A stretch of 64,000 bases of DNA from Alphaproteobacteria bacterium (GTDB lineage: Bacteria; Pseudomonadota; Alphaproteobacteria; Micropepsales; Micropepsaceae), in contig JAICHV010000008.1 in the NCBI GenBank assembly GCA_025924715.1, forward strand, positions 1-64,000, in the 5' to 3' direction. The position numbers were made by a program, and so were the translations under genes. Below are positions 7,955 to 16,995 of the stretch, piece after piece (within the stretch, counting starts at the first letter, position 1; each line of letters opens with the position of its first letter). Below the pieces are notes generated by a model. That model made no database searches. It had not been told where the DNA came from and worked only from the letters and a program-made list of their open reading frames with translations.

Positions 7955-9982
7955 TCAAGCCGCCCGCCGTTCCGCCACCACTTGGTCGGCCAGTTTGCCG
8001 TTCAGCTCGGCGAAGCGGTCGAACTCCATGTCGAAGGTGCCGGTGCCCTGGGTCAGCGAGCGCAGATCGATAATCAGGTCCGAAACCTCGGCCATCGGCA
8101 TTTCCGCCCGCACCGTGTCCCAGCCCCGCCAGCCCTCCCGCGCGTCGAAGCCCAGGGGCGCCCCGCGCCGGGTCGAGACCAGGGCATTGACCTTGGAGGT
8201 CGCGTCGCTGGGCACATGGATGGCGAGTCTGGCGATCGGCTCCAGCAGCACCGGGGCACAGCCGGGCAGGCCCTCGCTCATGGCAATGCGGCCGGCGGTC
8301 TGGAAGGCGGCATCGGAGGAATCCACGCTGTGATAAGACCCATCGGTCAGCGACACCGCGATATCGACCACCGGAAAGCCCAGCGGCCCGGCTTTCATAT
8401 ATTCATGGACGCCTTTTTCCACGGAGCCGATCCATTGCTTGGGCACCACCCCGCCCTTGATGCGGTCGTGGAAAACAAAGCCGGTTCCGCGCGGCAGGGG
8501 GGCGATCTCCAGCACCACATCGCCGAACTGGCCATGGCCGCCGGATTGGCGTTTGTGCCGGCCGCGGACCGACGTCGATTTGCGGATGGTCTCGCGATAG
8601 GGCACGCGCGCGGGACGGGTGTTGAGCGCCAGGCCATAGCGGCTCTGCAAAATCTCGACGGCGACCTTGAGGTGGATTTCGCCCTGCCCGGCCAGGACCA
8701 TTTCTTCGGTCTGGGCGTTCTGCTCGAATACCAGCGAAGGGTCTTCCTCGATCAGCTTGCCGATCGCGGCGGTAATCTTGACCTCGTCCTTGCGGTCGCG
8801 CGCCTCGATGGCCAGGCGATAGACGGGGGGCAACTTCTCGCGCGGGCGGCTTTTGGCCAGGGCCTTGCTGGTCGCCAGCCGATCGCCGGTGACGACGCCT
8901 TCGAGCCGCGCCAAGGCCACGGTCTCGCCCGCGCTGGCCTGCGTTTTCTTGATTTGCTTTTCCCCCGCCAGGGCAAAAATGCCGCCCACCCGCGCATCGC
9001 CGGCTGGTCCATGCAGCACCGCATTGTCCTTGAGCGTGCCGGACAGCACCCGCGCCAGGCTCAATTTGCCGTGGCCGCCATGAAAGCTCTTGAGGACCTC
9101 CACGACCACCTCGGCGCCCGGTTTTATGCCGCTTCTATCCGCGGCGGCGCCGACCTCCGGCACGTCATGGCGCAGCGCTTTCAGCAGGCGCCGTACCCCA
9201 TTGTCGCCTTCCGCCGAGCCGATGAGCACCGGCACCACCTGACAAGCTGCGAATTCGCGGGTCAGATCGCCGAACACTTCGTCCGGCGAAGGCTCCACAT
9301 CGCTGAGCAATTCTTCCATCAGATGTTCGTCGTAATCGGCCAGCCGTTCCAGCATGGTGAAGCGCGCTTCCTTTTCCGCCCGCAGATCCTCGATCCCGAC
9401 AACTTGGCTGGCGGCATGGGGGCGATAGGAAAAGGCCCGCTCCAACGCCAGATCGATAAAGCCGGTGGCGACGCCCTTGTCCCATATGGGAATTTGGCGC
9501 AGCAGCAGCGGCTTTTCGCTCGCTTCCTGCAGCACCGCCAGCAGCGCCCGCAGCGAATTGCCGGCCTTGTCGAATTTGTTGACGAACAACAGATGGGGGA
9601 TATTGCCGTCCGACAGGCGTTTCAAGAAAGGCTGCAGCATCGCCACCTTGCCCGGCTCGGGCTCGCACACCACCACGGCGGCGTCGATCAGGGGCAAGGC
9701 ATTCAGCGTATCGCCAAGGAACTCGATCGAGCCGGGGCAATCCAGGAACGTGAATTCCTCATCCATGTAGCGGGTGGTCAGCACATTGACGGCGACACTC
9801 ATTTGCCGCTTGCGCGCCTCCACCGAAAAATCGCCCAGCGAGGACCCGCCCGATACCGAACCCTTGCGCGGCACCGCGCCGGTGATGGCGGCGATGCTCT
9901 CCAGCAGCAGGGTCTTGCCGGCGCCATGGGGGCCCAGCAAGGCAATGGCACGGGGGCTTTTGGGGCTGTGAGATCCGGACAT
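7955..9982 (-). CDS. Elongation factor G-like translational GTPase
   Basis: 675 residues from the ATG at 9982, which has GGAGG 6 bases upstream; an upstream in-frame extension to 10087 has no ribosome-binding site. It has the EF-G layout: G domain (residues 10-270; G1 GPHGAGKT, G3 DCPG, G4 NKFD), domain II, then domains III-V (about 400-670). It departs from true EF-G: the G1 loop is GPHGAGKT rather than the usual AHIDAGKT, and G3 reads DCPGSIEF where canonical EF-G has DTPGHVDF, so the catalytic His is Ser. It is therefore a paralogue of unknown specialised role, not the housekeeping fusA. Confidence 0.88.
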   Translation of the reverse strand: MSGSHSPKSPRAIALLGPHGAGKTLLLESIAAITGAVPRKGSVSGGSSLGDFSVEARKRQMSVAVNVLTTRYMDEEFTFLDCPGSIEFLGDTLNALPLIDAAVVVCEPEPGKVAMLQPFLKRLSDGNIPHLLFVNKFDKAGNSLRALLAVLQEASEKPLLLRQIPIWDKGVATGFIDLALERAFSYRPHAASQVVGIEDLRAEKEARFTMLERLADYDEHLMEELLSDVEPSPDEVFGDLTREFAACQVVPVLIGSAEGDNGVRRLLKALRHDVPEVGAAADRSGIKPGAEVVVEVLKSFHGGHGKLSLARVLSGTLKDNAVLHGPAGDARVGGIFALAGEKQIKKTQASAGETVALARLEGVVTGDRLATSKALAKSRPREKLPPVYRLAIEARDRKDEVKITAAIGKLIEEDPSLVFEQNAQTEEMVLAGQGEIHLKVAVEILQSRYGLALNTRPARVPYRETIRKSTSVRGRHKRQSGGHGQFGDVVLEIAPLPRGTGFVFHDRIKGGVVPKQWIGSVEKGVHEYMKAGPLGFPVVDIAVSLTDGSYHSVDSSDAAFQTAGRIAMSEGLPGCAPVLLEPIARLAIHVPSDATSKVNALVSTRRGAPLGFDAREGWRGWDTVRAEMPMAEVSDLIIDLRSLTQGTGTFDMEFDRFAELNGKLADQVVAERRAA

Positions 9983-10161
9983 AAGCGCCTCCATCTCGAA
10001 ATCGCTTTCGCGTTTCGGGGCGCCAGCACAGGCGGCAGATGGGCCGCCGAGCGTCCCGTTCCCCCCCATGCTCGCGCCGTCCGCCACGGCCGGTCAACCG
10101 GATTCTTTATCGTCCCAGCGCTTGATCGCCCGGATTCACCATCCCCGGCAGGCGGGGAACA

Positions 10162-11331
10162 TCATCCCCCTCCGGCCGGCGGCACAGAGGCCGGCGGCGG
10201 CGCGGCGGTGGGACGCTGGTCGTCGATGCGCGCCATGTTAAGCGCGAAGGCGGCCGCGCCGGGGTTCATCGCATCGACCATCGAGCTGGGCATCAGGATG
10301 GTGGCGCCGCGTTCCTTGGTGGTTTCATAGATAATGTTCATTGCCCGCAATTGCAGGGCTTCCGGGCTGCTGGCGTAAAGTTTGGCGGCGTTGACGAATT
10401 TCTGCGCCACTTCCTCTTCCGCCGATCCCAGGATCACGCGGGCCTGTTTCTCGCGCTCCGCCTGGGCCTGCCGGCTCATCGCGTCCTGCAGATTGGCCGG
10501 AATGGCGACATCACGGATTTCCACCGAATTGACGGTGACGCCCCATTCGACGGTTTTGGCGCCGATCACGTCCTTCAAGGTGCGGTCGGCTTCCTTGCGC
10601 TCGGAGAGAAGCTCGGACAGCACGGAGGAACCGATCATCTCGCGCAGCGAGGTCTGCGCCACCCGCTGCACCGCGCTGTTGTAATCGGCAATCTCCAGCG
10701 CCGCCCGCTCGGCGTCATGCACCATCCAGAAGACGATGGCATCGACATTCACCGGGACGGTGTCGCGGGTCAGGGCCTGTTCGGCGGAAAATTCGCTGGT
10801 GCGAATGCGCTGGTCGATCCAGGTCGCCACCGCATCGATGATCGGAATAAGAATGAACAGCCCCGGCCCCTTCACCGCATGCAGCTTGCCCAGGCGCAGG
10901 ATCACCGCCCGCTCCCATTGCTGGGCCATCTTGACCGAATAGCCCAGGAAAATTCCGATCAGCGCCAGCGCGATGCTGAGGCCGATCGGCATGCGCGTCA
11001 CAAAGCTCAGGGCCGCGCCGCCCAGGAACACCACGAATATCAAGGCTGAAATGGGATTCATGCGGACCTCCGTTGGGAAAGATGACGATGAAGGGGAAGA
11101 TGACGAAAAAGAATCTCGGTTGAAGGCCTTGGCGCGCCGGGCGCGTGCGGCGCGCAGAGCCGGCGCCAGGCCCAGGCTCTCGACATCGGCAGCCCGGCGC
11201 ACGGCGTCCGGCGCGGGCTGGTTCCACCAAGGGGTTTTGCGGCGGTCGCCCGGTTTGCGCAAGACACGATAGAGATTGCTCCAAATGATCAGAGCGATGA
11301 GGGCGGCAATGACGATGTAGACTTCGCTCAT
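10162..11331 (-). CDS. Slipin/stomatin-like SPFH protein with N-terminal membrane extension
   Basis: The open frame gives 389 residues. Its ATG overlaps the GntR-gene stop (ATGA at 11328-11331), which suggests translational coupling. Residues 1-20 are a transmembrane helix, followed by a charged linker and a Ser-rich low-complexity run. From Met91 on it is a typical slipin: a membrane hairpin (93-130), then the SPFH/band-7 domain with QQWERAVILRLGK and GPGLFILIPIID, a long helix and a Pro-rich tail. The ATG at 11061 (Met91) has GGAGG 7 bases upstream and would give a standard 299-residue slipin. Either one long protein or two products from one frame may be made. Slipins organise membrane microdomains. 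Confidence 0.85.
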   Translation of the reverse strand: MSEVYIVIAALIALIIWSNLYRVLRKPGDRRKTPWWNQPAPDAVRRAADVESLGLAPALRAARARRAKAFNRDSFSSSSPSSSSFPTEVRMNPISALIFVVFLGGAALSFVTRMPIGLSIALALIGIFLGYSVKMAQQWERAVILRLGKLHAVKGPGLFILIPIIDAVATWIDQRIRTSEFSAEQALTRDTVPVNVDAIVFWMVHDAERAALEIADYNSAVQRVAQTSLREMIGSSVLSELLSERKEADRTLKDVIGAKTVEWGVTVNSVEIRDVAIPANLQDAMSRQAQAEREKQARVILGSAEEEVAQKFVNAAKLYASSPEALQLRAMNIIYETTKERGATILMPSSMVDAMNPGAAAFALNMARIDDQRPTAAPPPASVPPAGGG

Positions 11332-11702
11332 GACCGCCCCGCCAATTTCTTGAGGCCCTCGATCAGGTCTTCCAGGGCGATTCCTTGTGCCGCCGCCTGC
11401 GCCGCCACCTGGGCCGCGAAATCGCGCAGCTCGGTGCGCCGCGAGCGGCCCAGCGCCGGCGGCGTCTGCGCCACAAAGGAGCCACGCCCCCGCACCGTGG
11501 TGAGGATGCCATCGCGCTCCAGCTCGGCATAAGCCCGCTGCACGGTGTTGAGATCGATCCGCAGCGCCACCGCCACCTGGCGCATGGTGGGAAGCTGCGC
11601 TCCCGGCTTCACCGCCCCGCGGCCGATGGCGGCAAGAATCTGCTCGCGCAACTGCACATAGATCGGAATGCCGTTATCGCGGAGCGTCAGCCCATCGAGC
11701 AT
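11328..11702 (-). CDS. GntR-family regulator, YtrA subfamily
   Basis: 124 residues: N-terminal winged HTH (IPIYVQLREQILAAI, then LRIDLNTVQRAYAELERDGI) and a short C-terminal helical segment (85-124) with no effector domain, which is the size and layout of YtrA-type repressors. These usually control an adjacent membrane or ABC operon and their own gene. Here the partner is the slipin gene, whose start overlaps this stop. A perfect palindrome at 11708-11733, immediately before the ATG, is the likely operator. Confidence 0.92.
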   Translation of the reverse strand: MLDGLTLRDNGIPIYVQLREQILAAIGRGAVKPGAQLPTMRQVAVALRIDLNTVQRAYAELERDGILTTVRGRGSFVAQTPPALGRSRRTELRDFAAQVAAQAAAQGIALEDLIEGLKKLAGRS

Positions 11703-11707
11703 AATCT

Positions 11708-11733
11708 CATTGTATGCCTATTTTCATACAATG
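11708..11733. promoter_or_regulatory. Operator palindrome of the GntR/slipin operon
   Basis: CATTGTATG-N8-CATACAATG, two perfect 9-bp arms in AT-rich DNA, ending 6 bases before the GntR start codon. Size, symmetry and position fit an autoregulatory YtrA/GntR operator. Confidence 0.75.
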
Positions 11734-11745
11734 CAAGGGCGCTCG

Positions 11746-13650
11746 CTAGGCTCCCGGGCGGACGGCTTGATCCAGATCGATCAGGAAGGTTTCGCCGTCA
11801 TCATAGACCGCGCGAAAATTCTGCCGCATGCGCAGGAGAAATCCTTGAATTCTCGCCATTCCGCGCGAGCAATAGGCGGCATAAGGGTGATCGGCGTCTT
11901 TCATGCGGGCGTCCAGCAATTGGGGCGCATAACTGTTGTCGTCGCCATAGCTATAGGCCAGATAGCGCACCCCCTGAGCCCGCAAATAGGAAATCATGCC
12001 GTCATCGCTGCCCGCCAGAGGCAAGCCGGGCGGCGGGCTGACCCGACCCGGGCAATCTGCTGTCTCGATCCGGTTGCGGGCAAAATTCAGTTCGTAGGGC
12101 CGGTCGATAAAGACCAGCATGCGGCTGCCGGGAACCGCGGTCGACTGCATCCGCTCCATTTGCGCCTGGCCATCCTCCAAACCGGCAACCGGAAAGGGAT
12201 GAAAGATGCTGTGCGCCTGCTGCGCCGATCCGGTCAAACCATAAACCAGGTCGGCCTCCCCGATGCTGGGATGGGAAAAATCGGGATCGAATGCGCACCA
12301 GGGAATGGCGATGAGAATCCCGGCGGCGAAAATGCGCCCTTGCGTCATCGAACCAAGACTGACGATCCGCCAATCGAGCAGCAAGGCGAGAAGAATGGCG
12401 GCGTAAAAGGGAAGCGCGTAGCGCACCCCGTGATCATATTCGCCCATGGCGAATACAGCCCAAACGATCTCGAACACCAGGACCGCAAGAGCGGCGGCGA
12501 AAGCAAGGTTGCGGATCAGATGCACTTGGTTTTTGCGAAACAGGCCATAAAACGCCACACCTGCCGCGATCACCAGAACGATCTGGAGTTGCTGGTTGGC
12601 GAGAATGTAATGTCCTATGGCCTCGAGCGTCGCCTGGCTACGCCCGAACAGTCCATCGCCGATTGAAGGGTCCTGTGTCGTTGGTCTGAATACCGGATAC
12701 AGGGGCGTGCCGTAATATTTCCAGCAGGTATAAAGAAAAGGCAGCAGACAGCCGGCACCCATACCCGCCGCGACGGCTGCGTCTCCCAAGGTCTGCTTCC
12801 AGCCGCGCGCCGTCCAGCCGATCAGGAAAATCGCCAGACTCAATATTGCCAGGAAGACCAGCGAGGTCGATTTCAGCGATATCAGGGCGGCAGCCACCAG
12901 ACCCCAAACGACATAATGGGACCGCAGCAGCGGCACATTTTCCAACAGAAGAATACCGAGAAACAGACACAGGCTTTCGATGAGCAGGACGGAAGACACC
13001 GGTCTGGTGTCTGCATTGATCAGAAGGGCCGCGAGAACCAGGATCGCACTCCACAAAAATCCATAGCGGCGAAACACCGCCTGCTCGCCGATGAGTCCCA
13101 GCACCAGCGCGCCGCCAATTCCCAGATCCGCCAAATTGACTGCCGAGACGCCAAACCAATCGACGAAAACCGCTTGCAGGATGCTGATGCCGCCCAGGTC
13201 CCACATCCGCTTCTCGCTGAAGGGCATGTTTCCCAGCTGGCCGGTATCGGCGAGTTTTTTGATCAGGGGCAGATAGCCCTGCATGTCGTCGCCCTGGATG
13301 AACCAATAGCCGTGCTGGGCGGTCAGAAGCACCAGAACACCGGCGACGAAAAATGGAATGGCGCTTAGCCATGCCGCGGCGGGCAAGACGGGCGCGGGAG
13401 CACGCCGGGCGAGATAAAAGATCCCCAAAGCATCGCCCAGCACAATCTCGGCCGCGATCTCACTTTTGCCGTAAAACCCGAAGGTCCCCAACAGCCCCCC
13501 GATCAGCAAAAACAGGGCGAGGCCGACCGCCGCGCTTTGAAAAGGAGGGAGGCGCAGCGCCAAACGCCGGGAAAATGCCTGACCCAGACCGAACAGGGCG
13601 AGCAGCACCAGCAGACCCACCCCCAGCCGCAGCAAAATCGCGACCAGCAT
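11746..13650 (-). CDS. Large polytopic membrane protein of the glycan cassette
   Basis: 634 residues with about 12-13 hydrophobic segments over residues 1-470 and a soluble C-terminal domain (about 480-634). An acidic GDDMQGY motif in the first long loop after a helix resembles the metal/substrate-binding acidic pairs of GT-C glycosyltransferases, but no family is firmly recognised. It is the last gene of a minus-strand run with an SDR, a sugar methyltransferase and a GT2 enzyme, so a lipid-linked sugar transferase or a glycan-assembly protein is a fair inference. Its 3' end lies 12 bp from the GntR operator, with no gene overlap. Confidence 0.7.
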   Translation of the reverse strand: MLVAILLRLGVGLLVLLALFGLGQAFSRRLALRLPPFQSAAVGLALFLLIGGLLGTFGFYGKSEIAAEIVLGDALGIFYLARRAPAPVLPAAAWLSAIPFFVAGVLVLLTAQHGYWFIQGDDMQGYLPLIKKLADTGQLGNMPFSEKRMWDLGGISILQAVFVDWFGVSAVNLADLGIGGALVLGLIGEQAVFRRYGFLWSAILVLAALLINADTRPVSSVLLIESLCLFLGILLLENVPLLRSHYVVWGLVAAALISLKSTSLVFLAILSLAIFLIGWTARGWKQTLGDAAVAAGMGAGCLLPFLYTCWKYYGTPLYPVFRPTTQDPSIGDGLFGRSQATLEAIGHYILANQQLQIVLVIAAGVAFYGLFRKNQVHLIRNLAFAAALAVLVFEIVWAVFAMGEYDHGVRYALPFYAAILLALLLDWRIVSLGSMTQGRIFAAGILIAIPWCAFDPDFSHPSIGEADLVYGLTGSAQQAHSIFHPFPVAGLEDGQAQMERMQSTAVPGSRMLVFIDRPYELNFARNRIETADCPGRVSPPPGLPLAGSDDGMISYLRAQGVRYLAYSYGDDNSYAPQLLDARMKDADHPYAAYCSRGMARIQGFLLRMRQNFRAVYDDGETFLIDLDQAVRPGA

Positions 13651-13746
13651 CAGCTAAGTCCCCCGGCAACGGGCCGCCACGGCGCGGGGACCGCACGCGA
13701 AGCAGCGAGGAAGCAATAGCGACTGGGCATCCTTCCCCCGCAGGAC

Positions 13747-14808
13747 TTACGTCTGGCTGGAATAAGCGCGATCGGACCAGGAAAAGAACCGGCGCAACCC
13801 CTCTTCCAGAGAGATGCGGGGATGGTATTTGAGCTGGAGCTCGGCCTTGCGGATATCCGGGCAGCGCCGCATCGGCTCGTCGGCGGGATAGCTGTCGGGA
13901 TATTCTATGACATGATATTCGACCTTCTTGCCGATGACCTTTTCGATGGTCTTGACCAAATCCAGCATCGAGATTTCCGGATGGGGATTTCCGATATTAT
14001 AAGCCTCGCCCGGAACGCCTTTCGCAATCACCTGCAAAAATCCCGTGAGCGCATCGGTGATGTAGCAGAAGGTGCGTGTTTGCACGCCCACGCCGTACAG
14101 ATGTAAGGGCTGCCCCGCCTTCAACCGGCTGGCGAAATTCGGCAGCACGCGATAATCGGTCTCTTGCATGCCGGGTCCGAAGATATTGAACGGCCGGATG
14201 GTGGTGGTGGGCGTGCCGTATTTGTCGTGAAACACATAGCAAAGGGTTTCGCCGACCCGTTTGCTTTCGTCGTAGCAGGCGCGCGGGCCGCGGCAGGAAA
14301 CATTGCCGCGATAGCTTTCCTGGGTCGGCACATGGTCGGGATCGGGATTGCCATAGATCTCGGACGAGCTGAAGAAGGTGAAGCGGGCGCCGTGTTTCCT
14401 GGCCAGCTCGAGCATGTTGCGCGTGCCGGTGACGGCGACTTCCAGCGTTTCCAGCGGATAAGCGCGATAATAGAACGGGCTCGCGATACCGGCGGCATGG
14501 ATGACATAGTCCAGCCGCCCTCCATCCCATTGGATCGGCTGGATGACGTCATGTTTGCTCAGGCGCAGATGGGGATGGTCGGGGAAAATCGCGCCGGCAT
14601 CGCCCGCCGCGACCAGATTGTCATATCCGACCAGGGTGCAGGGCTGTTTCAGCACGTGGCTGTTCAGATAGGCGAAGGTCTCGACAAAATAGCGTCCCAG
14701 AAAGCCGCGCGCCCCGGTCAGCAAAACCGTCTTGCCGGAAAACAGTTGCGCGTCCTCGCCCAGGTTCTTGGCGACTTCTGCGATGTCGGACTCTAGAAAT
14801 TGTTCCAC
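13747..14808 (-). CDS. NAD-dependent epimerase/dehydratase, UDP-glucuronate decarboxylase-like SDR
   Basis: 353 residues of the extended SDR fold. TGARGFLG near residue 32 is the NAD-binding loop; SSSEIYG and YDESKRVGE supply the catalytic Ser and Tyr-x-x-x-Lys; RPFNIFGPGM is the sugar-nucleotide region. CYDESKR with the preceding RGPRA is close to UDP-xylose synthase (UXS) enzymes, which turn UDP-glucuronate into UDP-xylose or its 4-keto intermediate. The exact sugar cannot be fixed. It lies 43 bp after the methyltransferase gene and 96 bp before the membrane-protein gene. Confidence 0.88.
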   Translation of the reverse strand: MEQFLESDIAEVAKNLGEDAQLFSGKTVLLTGARGFLGRYFVETFAYLNSHVLKQPCTLVGYDNLVAAGDAGAIFPDHPHLRLSKHDVIQPIQWDGGRLDYVIHAAGIASPFYYRAYPLETLEVAVTGTRNMLELARKHGARFTFFSSSEIYGNPDPDHVPTQESYRGNVSCRGPRACYDESKRVGETLCYVFHDKYGTPTTTIRPFNIFGPGMQETDYRVLPNFASRLKAGQPLHLYGVGVQTRTFCYITDALTGFLQVIAKGVPGEAYNIGNPHPEISMLDLVKTIEKVIGKKVEYHVIEYPDSYPADEPMRRCPDIRKAELQLKYHPRISLEEGLRRFFSWSDRAYSSQT

Positions 14809-14851
14809 GGCTCACACCCAAGATGGTTGAAAGAAAAAATCACTCTGCTGC

Positions 14852-16033
14852 TTATTGCACTTCCCGGGGCGGAATCGGCAGCAGATAGCGGAAGGCGCCG
14901 GCGGTCTTTTTGCGGATATCGTCCAGGTACTCATAGGCAAACACGACAAGAAGATCGGGCCGGCTTTTCTCCAGATGCTCGCGCGTCGCGATCGGAATAT
15001 GGGTGCCCGGGGTGAAACGGTTCTGCTTGAGCGGGCTGTCGTCGACGGTGAATTCGATCAGCGACGGTCCGATTTGGCCATAATTGCAGATGGTCGACAG
15101 ACGCGCCGGCGCGCCATAGCCCGCCACCCTGACCCCGGAGGCTTTGTAATCCTTGAGCATCTGCGCCAAGGCCGCGATCTGGGCATCGACGTCCTTCTTG
15201 AAGTCCGCGAATCGCTGCGCGGTGAGAGCTTGTTTTTCCTCCTCCAGCAGCGCCGCGACGCTTTGCGCGGTTTGGTTATGGCCGCCCTTTCGCTCAATCG
15301 TCACCTGCAGCGAACCGCCATGGGGTTCGATCTGATCGACATCGGTAATCACCATGTCATGGGCTTCGAACAGGTGCTTCAGCGAGGTGAGAGAATAATA
15401 GAAGATCCGGTCCAAATAGAACCGCTCGAACTGCGTGTGCCGCAGGATATTTCCAATATATTCGACTTCGATGATGAAGCGCCCCTGATCGGTCAGCAGA
15501 TCCTTCACCGCCTCGATGAATTGATGCGGGTCTTCCAGATGGGTGAACACACTGCTGGCGACGATGACATCGGCCTTGCCGAACTTGCTTGCCACATCCG
15601 CGGCGCATTTGGCGTCGAAGAAGGAACAGATCGTCTCCAATCCCTGGTCGTTGGCGATCTTGGAAACATTGATGGAGGGTTCGATGCCGATGGCGGAAAC
15701 GCCGAGCTGCTTGAGGGGCTTGAGCAGAATTCCATCATTCGATCCGATATCGACGACGAATTTCGCTCCCGCCAGCTTGTCCGCCAGCCGCTGAAAATGC
15801 CGGACCAGGCCTTCGTTGACTGAGGACAGATAGTAATAATCCTCGAACATCCGCGCCCGGGAAATCATGGTTCCCAACTGCACATTGCGGCAATGCGGAC
15901 AGAACAGGACCGCAAGGTCGAAAAATTCCTCCCCGGCGAACTGATCGCGGGTGGGATATTTGTTGGCAAGCGGCTGCTTGCCCAGATTGAGGACCTCTAC
16001 GAGATTTTCATGCCGGCACAACTGACACTTCAT
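14852..16033 (-). CDS. Sugar C-methyltransferase with zinc-binding N-terminus
   Basis: 393 residues in three parts: a zinc-ribbon (C3/C6 of CQLCRHE and FCPHCRN near residue 45), a class I SAM methyltransferase (VVDIGSNDGILL near 92), and the C-terminal domain found in sugar C-methyltransferases of the TylCIII/NovU type (VRVAGYGAPARLSTI near 300). Such enzymes put a methyl group on C3 of a 4-keto deoxysugar nucleotide, giving branched-chain sugars. Its place between GT2 and SDR genes supports a role in making an unusual surface sugar. Confidence 0.88.
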   Translation of the reverse strand: MKCQLCRHENLVEVLNLGKQPLANKYPTRDQFAGEEFFDLAVLFCPHCRNVQLGTMISRARMFEDYYYLSSVNEGLVRHFQRLADKLAGAKFVVDIGSNDGILLKPLKQLGVSAIGIEPSINVSKIANDQGLETICSFFDAKCAADVASKFGKADVIVASSVFTHLEDPHQFIEAVKDLLTDQGRFIIEVEYIGNILRHTQFERFYLDRIFYYSLTSLKHLFEAHDMVITDVDQIEPHGGSLQVTIERKGGHNQTAQSVAALLEEEKQALTAQRFADFKKDVDAQIAALAQMLKDYKASGVRVAGYGAPARLSTICNYGQIGPSLIEFTVDDSPLKQNRFTPGTHIPIATREHLEKSRPDLLVVFAYEYLDDIRKKTAGAFRYLLPIPPREVQ

Positions 16034-16100
16034 TCTTGGTCTCCAAACCCTGCATAGACATTGGCCTCGCCGACGCGCGCCAAGCCCGGACGGCGCGCGC

Positions 16101-16811
16101 TCACGAGAACAGGCGGCGGCGGAAGATCATGCCCAGAACCCCGATGGCATGATGGGCCCTGATCTTCTTGCCTTCCTTATACGACCGGCCGTGATAGCTG
16201 ATGGGGACTTCGTAGAGCACCTTCGCCCGCCGCGCGGCGCGGCAAAGGATCTCGGCATGCTGTTCCCAACCGCGTGAAACCAAGGCGTCGGGATTCACCA
16301 GGTCGCGCTTGTACAGCAGATAGCAGCTATAGATATCGGTGAAGGTGGTGTTGAAAAGCATGTTGAAGATCAAGGTCACCAGCAGATTGCCGGCCTTGTG
16401 CCAGAAAAACTGGACGCGGCTATATTGGCGGATGAGAAAGCGGCTCCCCATCACAACCTCGGCGTCGAATTCCTGCACCGGATGAAGCAAGGCCGCATAA
16501 TGGGACGGGGAATATTCCAGATCGGCGTCTTGAAACAGGATGTAATCGCCCTTCGCCGCGCGCAACCCGGCCAGCACGGCGGCGCCCTTGCCCTGGTTCT
16601 TTTCCAGGTTCAGCAGCACGTCATAGAGATGGGGGTTGGCCCGCAACACCGCCAAGGTGTCGTCCTTGGAGCCGTCATCGATCACGATGACTTCGAATGC
16701 CACCCCGTCGAGCGACTGACCCCGCACCTCTTCAAGAATTTGAAGAATGGTCGCTTGTTCATTGTAGGCAGGCACAATGATGCTGACGAGCAGCTTTTTT
16801 TCGTTTTCCAT
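16101..16811 (-). CDS. Family 2 glycosyltransferase (DPM1-like)
   Basis: 236 residues. GT-A fold with SIIVPAYNEQATI at the N-terminus, VIDDGSKDDT and the metal-binding DAD (FQDADLEYS near residue 95), plus GSRFL and a C-terminal HGRSYKEGKKI. There are no clear transmembrane helices beyond one hydrophobic stretch near 135-155. This resembles polyprenyl-phosphate mannose/glucose synthases. First gene of the four-gene cassette, with a good sigma-70 promoter just upstream (16847-16875). Confidence 0.9.
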   Translation of the reverse strand: MENEKKLLVSIIVPAYNEQATILQILEEVRGQSLDGVAFEVIVIDDGSKDDTLAVLRANPHLYDVLLNLEKNQGKGAAVLAGLRAAKGDYILFQDADLEYSPSHYAALLHPVQEFDAEVVMGSRFLIRQYSRVQFFWHKAGNLLVTLIFNMLFNTTFTDIYSCYLLYKRDLVNPDALVSRGWEQHAEILCRAARRAKVLYEVPISYHGRSYKEGKKIRAHHAIGVLGMIFRRRLFS

Positions 16812-16846
16812 TGGCCATTATTTTGTGATGGAAGGGAACTGGCGCC

Positions 16847-16875
16847 ATATAACGGGGGGTATCGGGCAATTTCAA
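16847..16875 (-). promoter_or_regulatory. Sigma-70-type promoter of the glycan cassette
   Basis: On the minus strand, TTGAAA (16870-16875) and TTATAT (16847-16852) are separated by 17 bases. The implied start of transcription is near 16840, about 30 bases before the GT2 ATG at 16811. Confidence 0.55.
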
Positions 16876-16995
16876 GCTGCTCGTTCCCTCAAGGCTTTTC
16901 CGCCCTGCCCGTTCCATCTGCGGTAACCGGCTCTGGGGCCAGCCCCGTGGTGAAACGCCGCGACAGGCCTTGGCTTAAGGGCCAAGGGGAGCGCC

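Noticed and set aside
9983..10087. N-terminal extension of the EF-G-like protein to 10087
   Set aside because: No ribosome-binding site there, whereas GGAGG precedes the internal ATG at 9982, which also matches the family's N-terminus better.
7430..10330. 966-codon open frame on the plus strand
   Set aside because: It is antisense to the EF-G-like gene, is rich in His, Gln and Arg as expected of a mirrored GC-rich gene, and has no domain.
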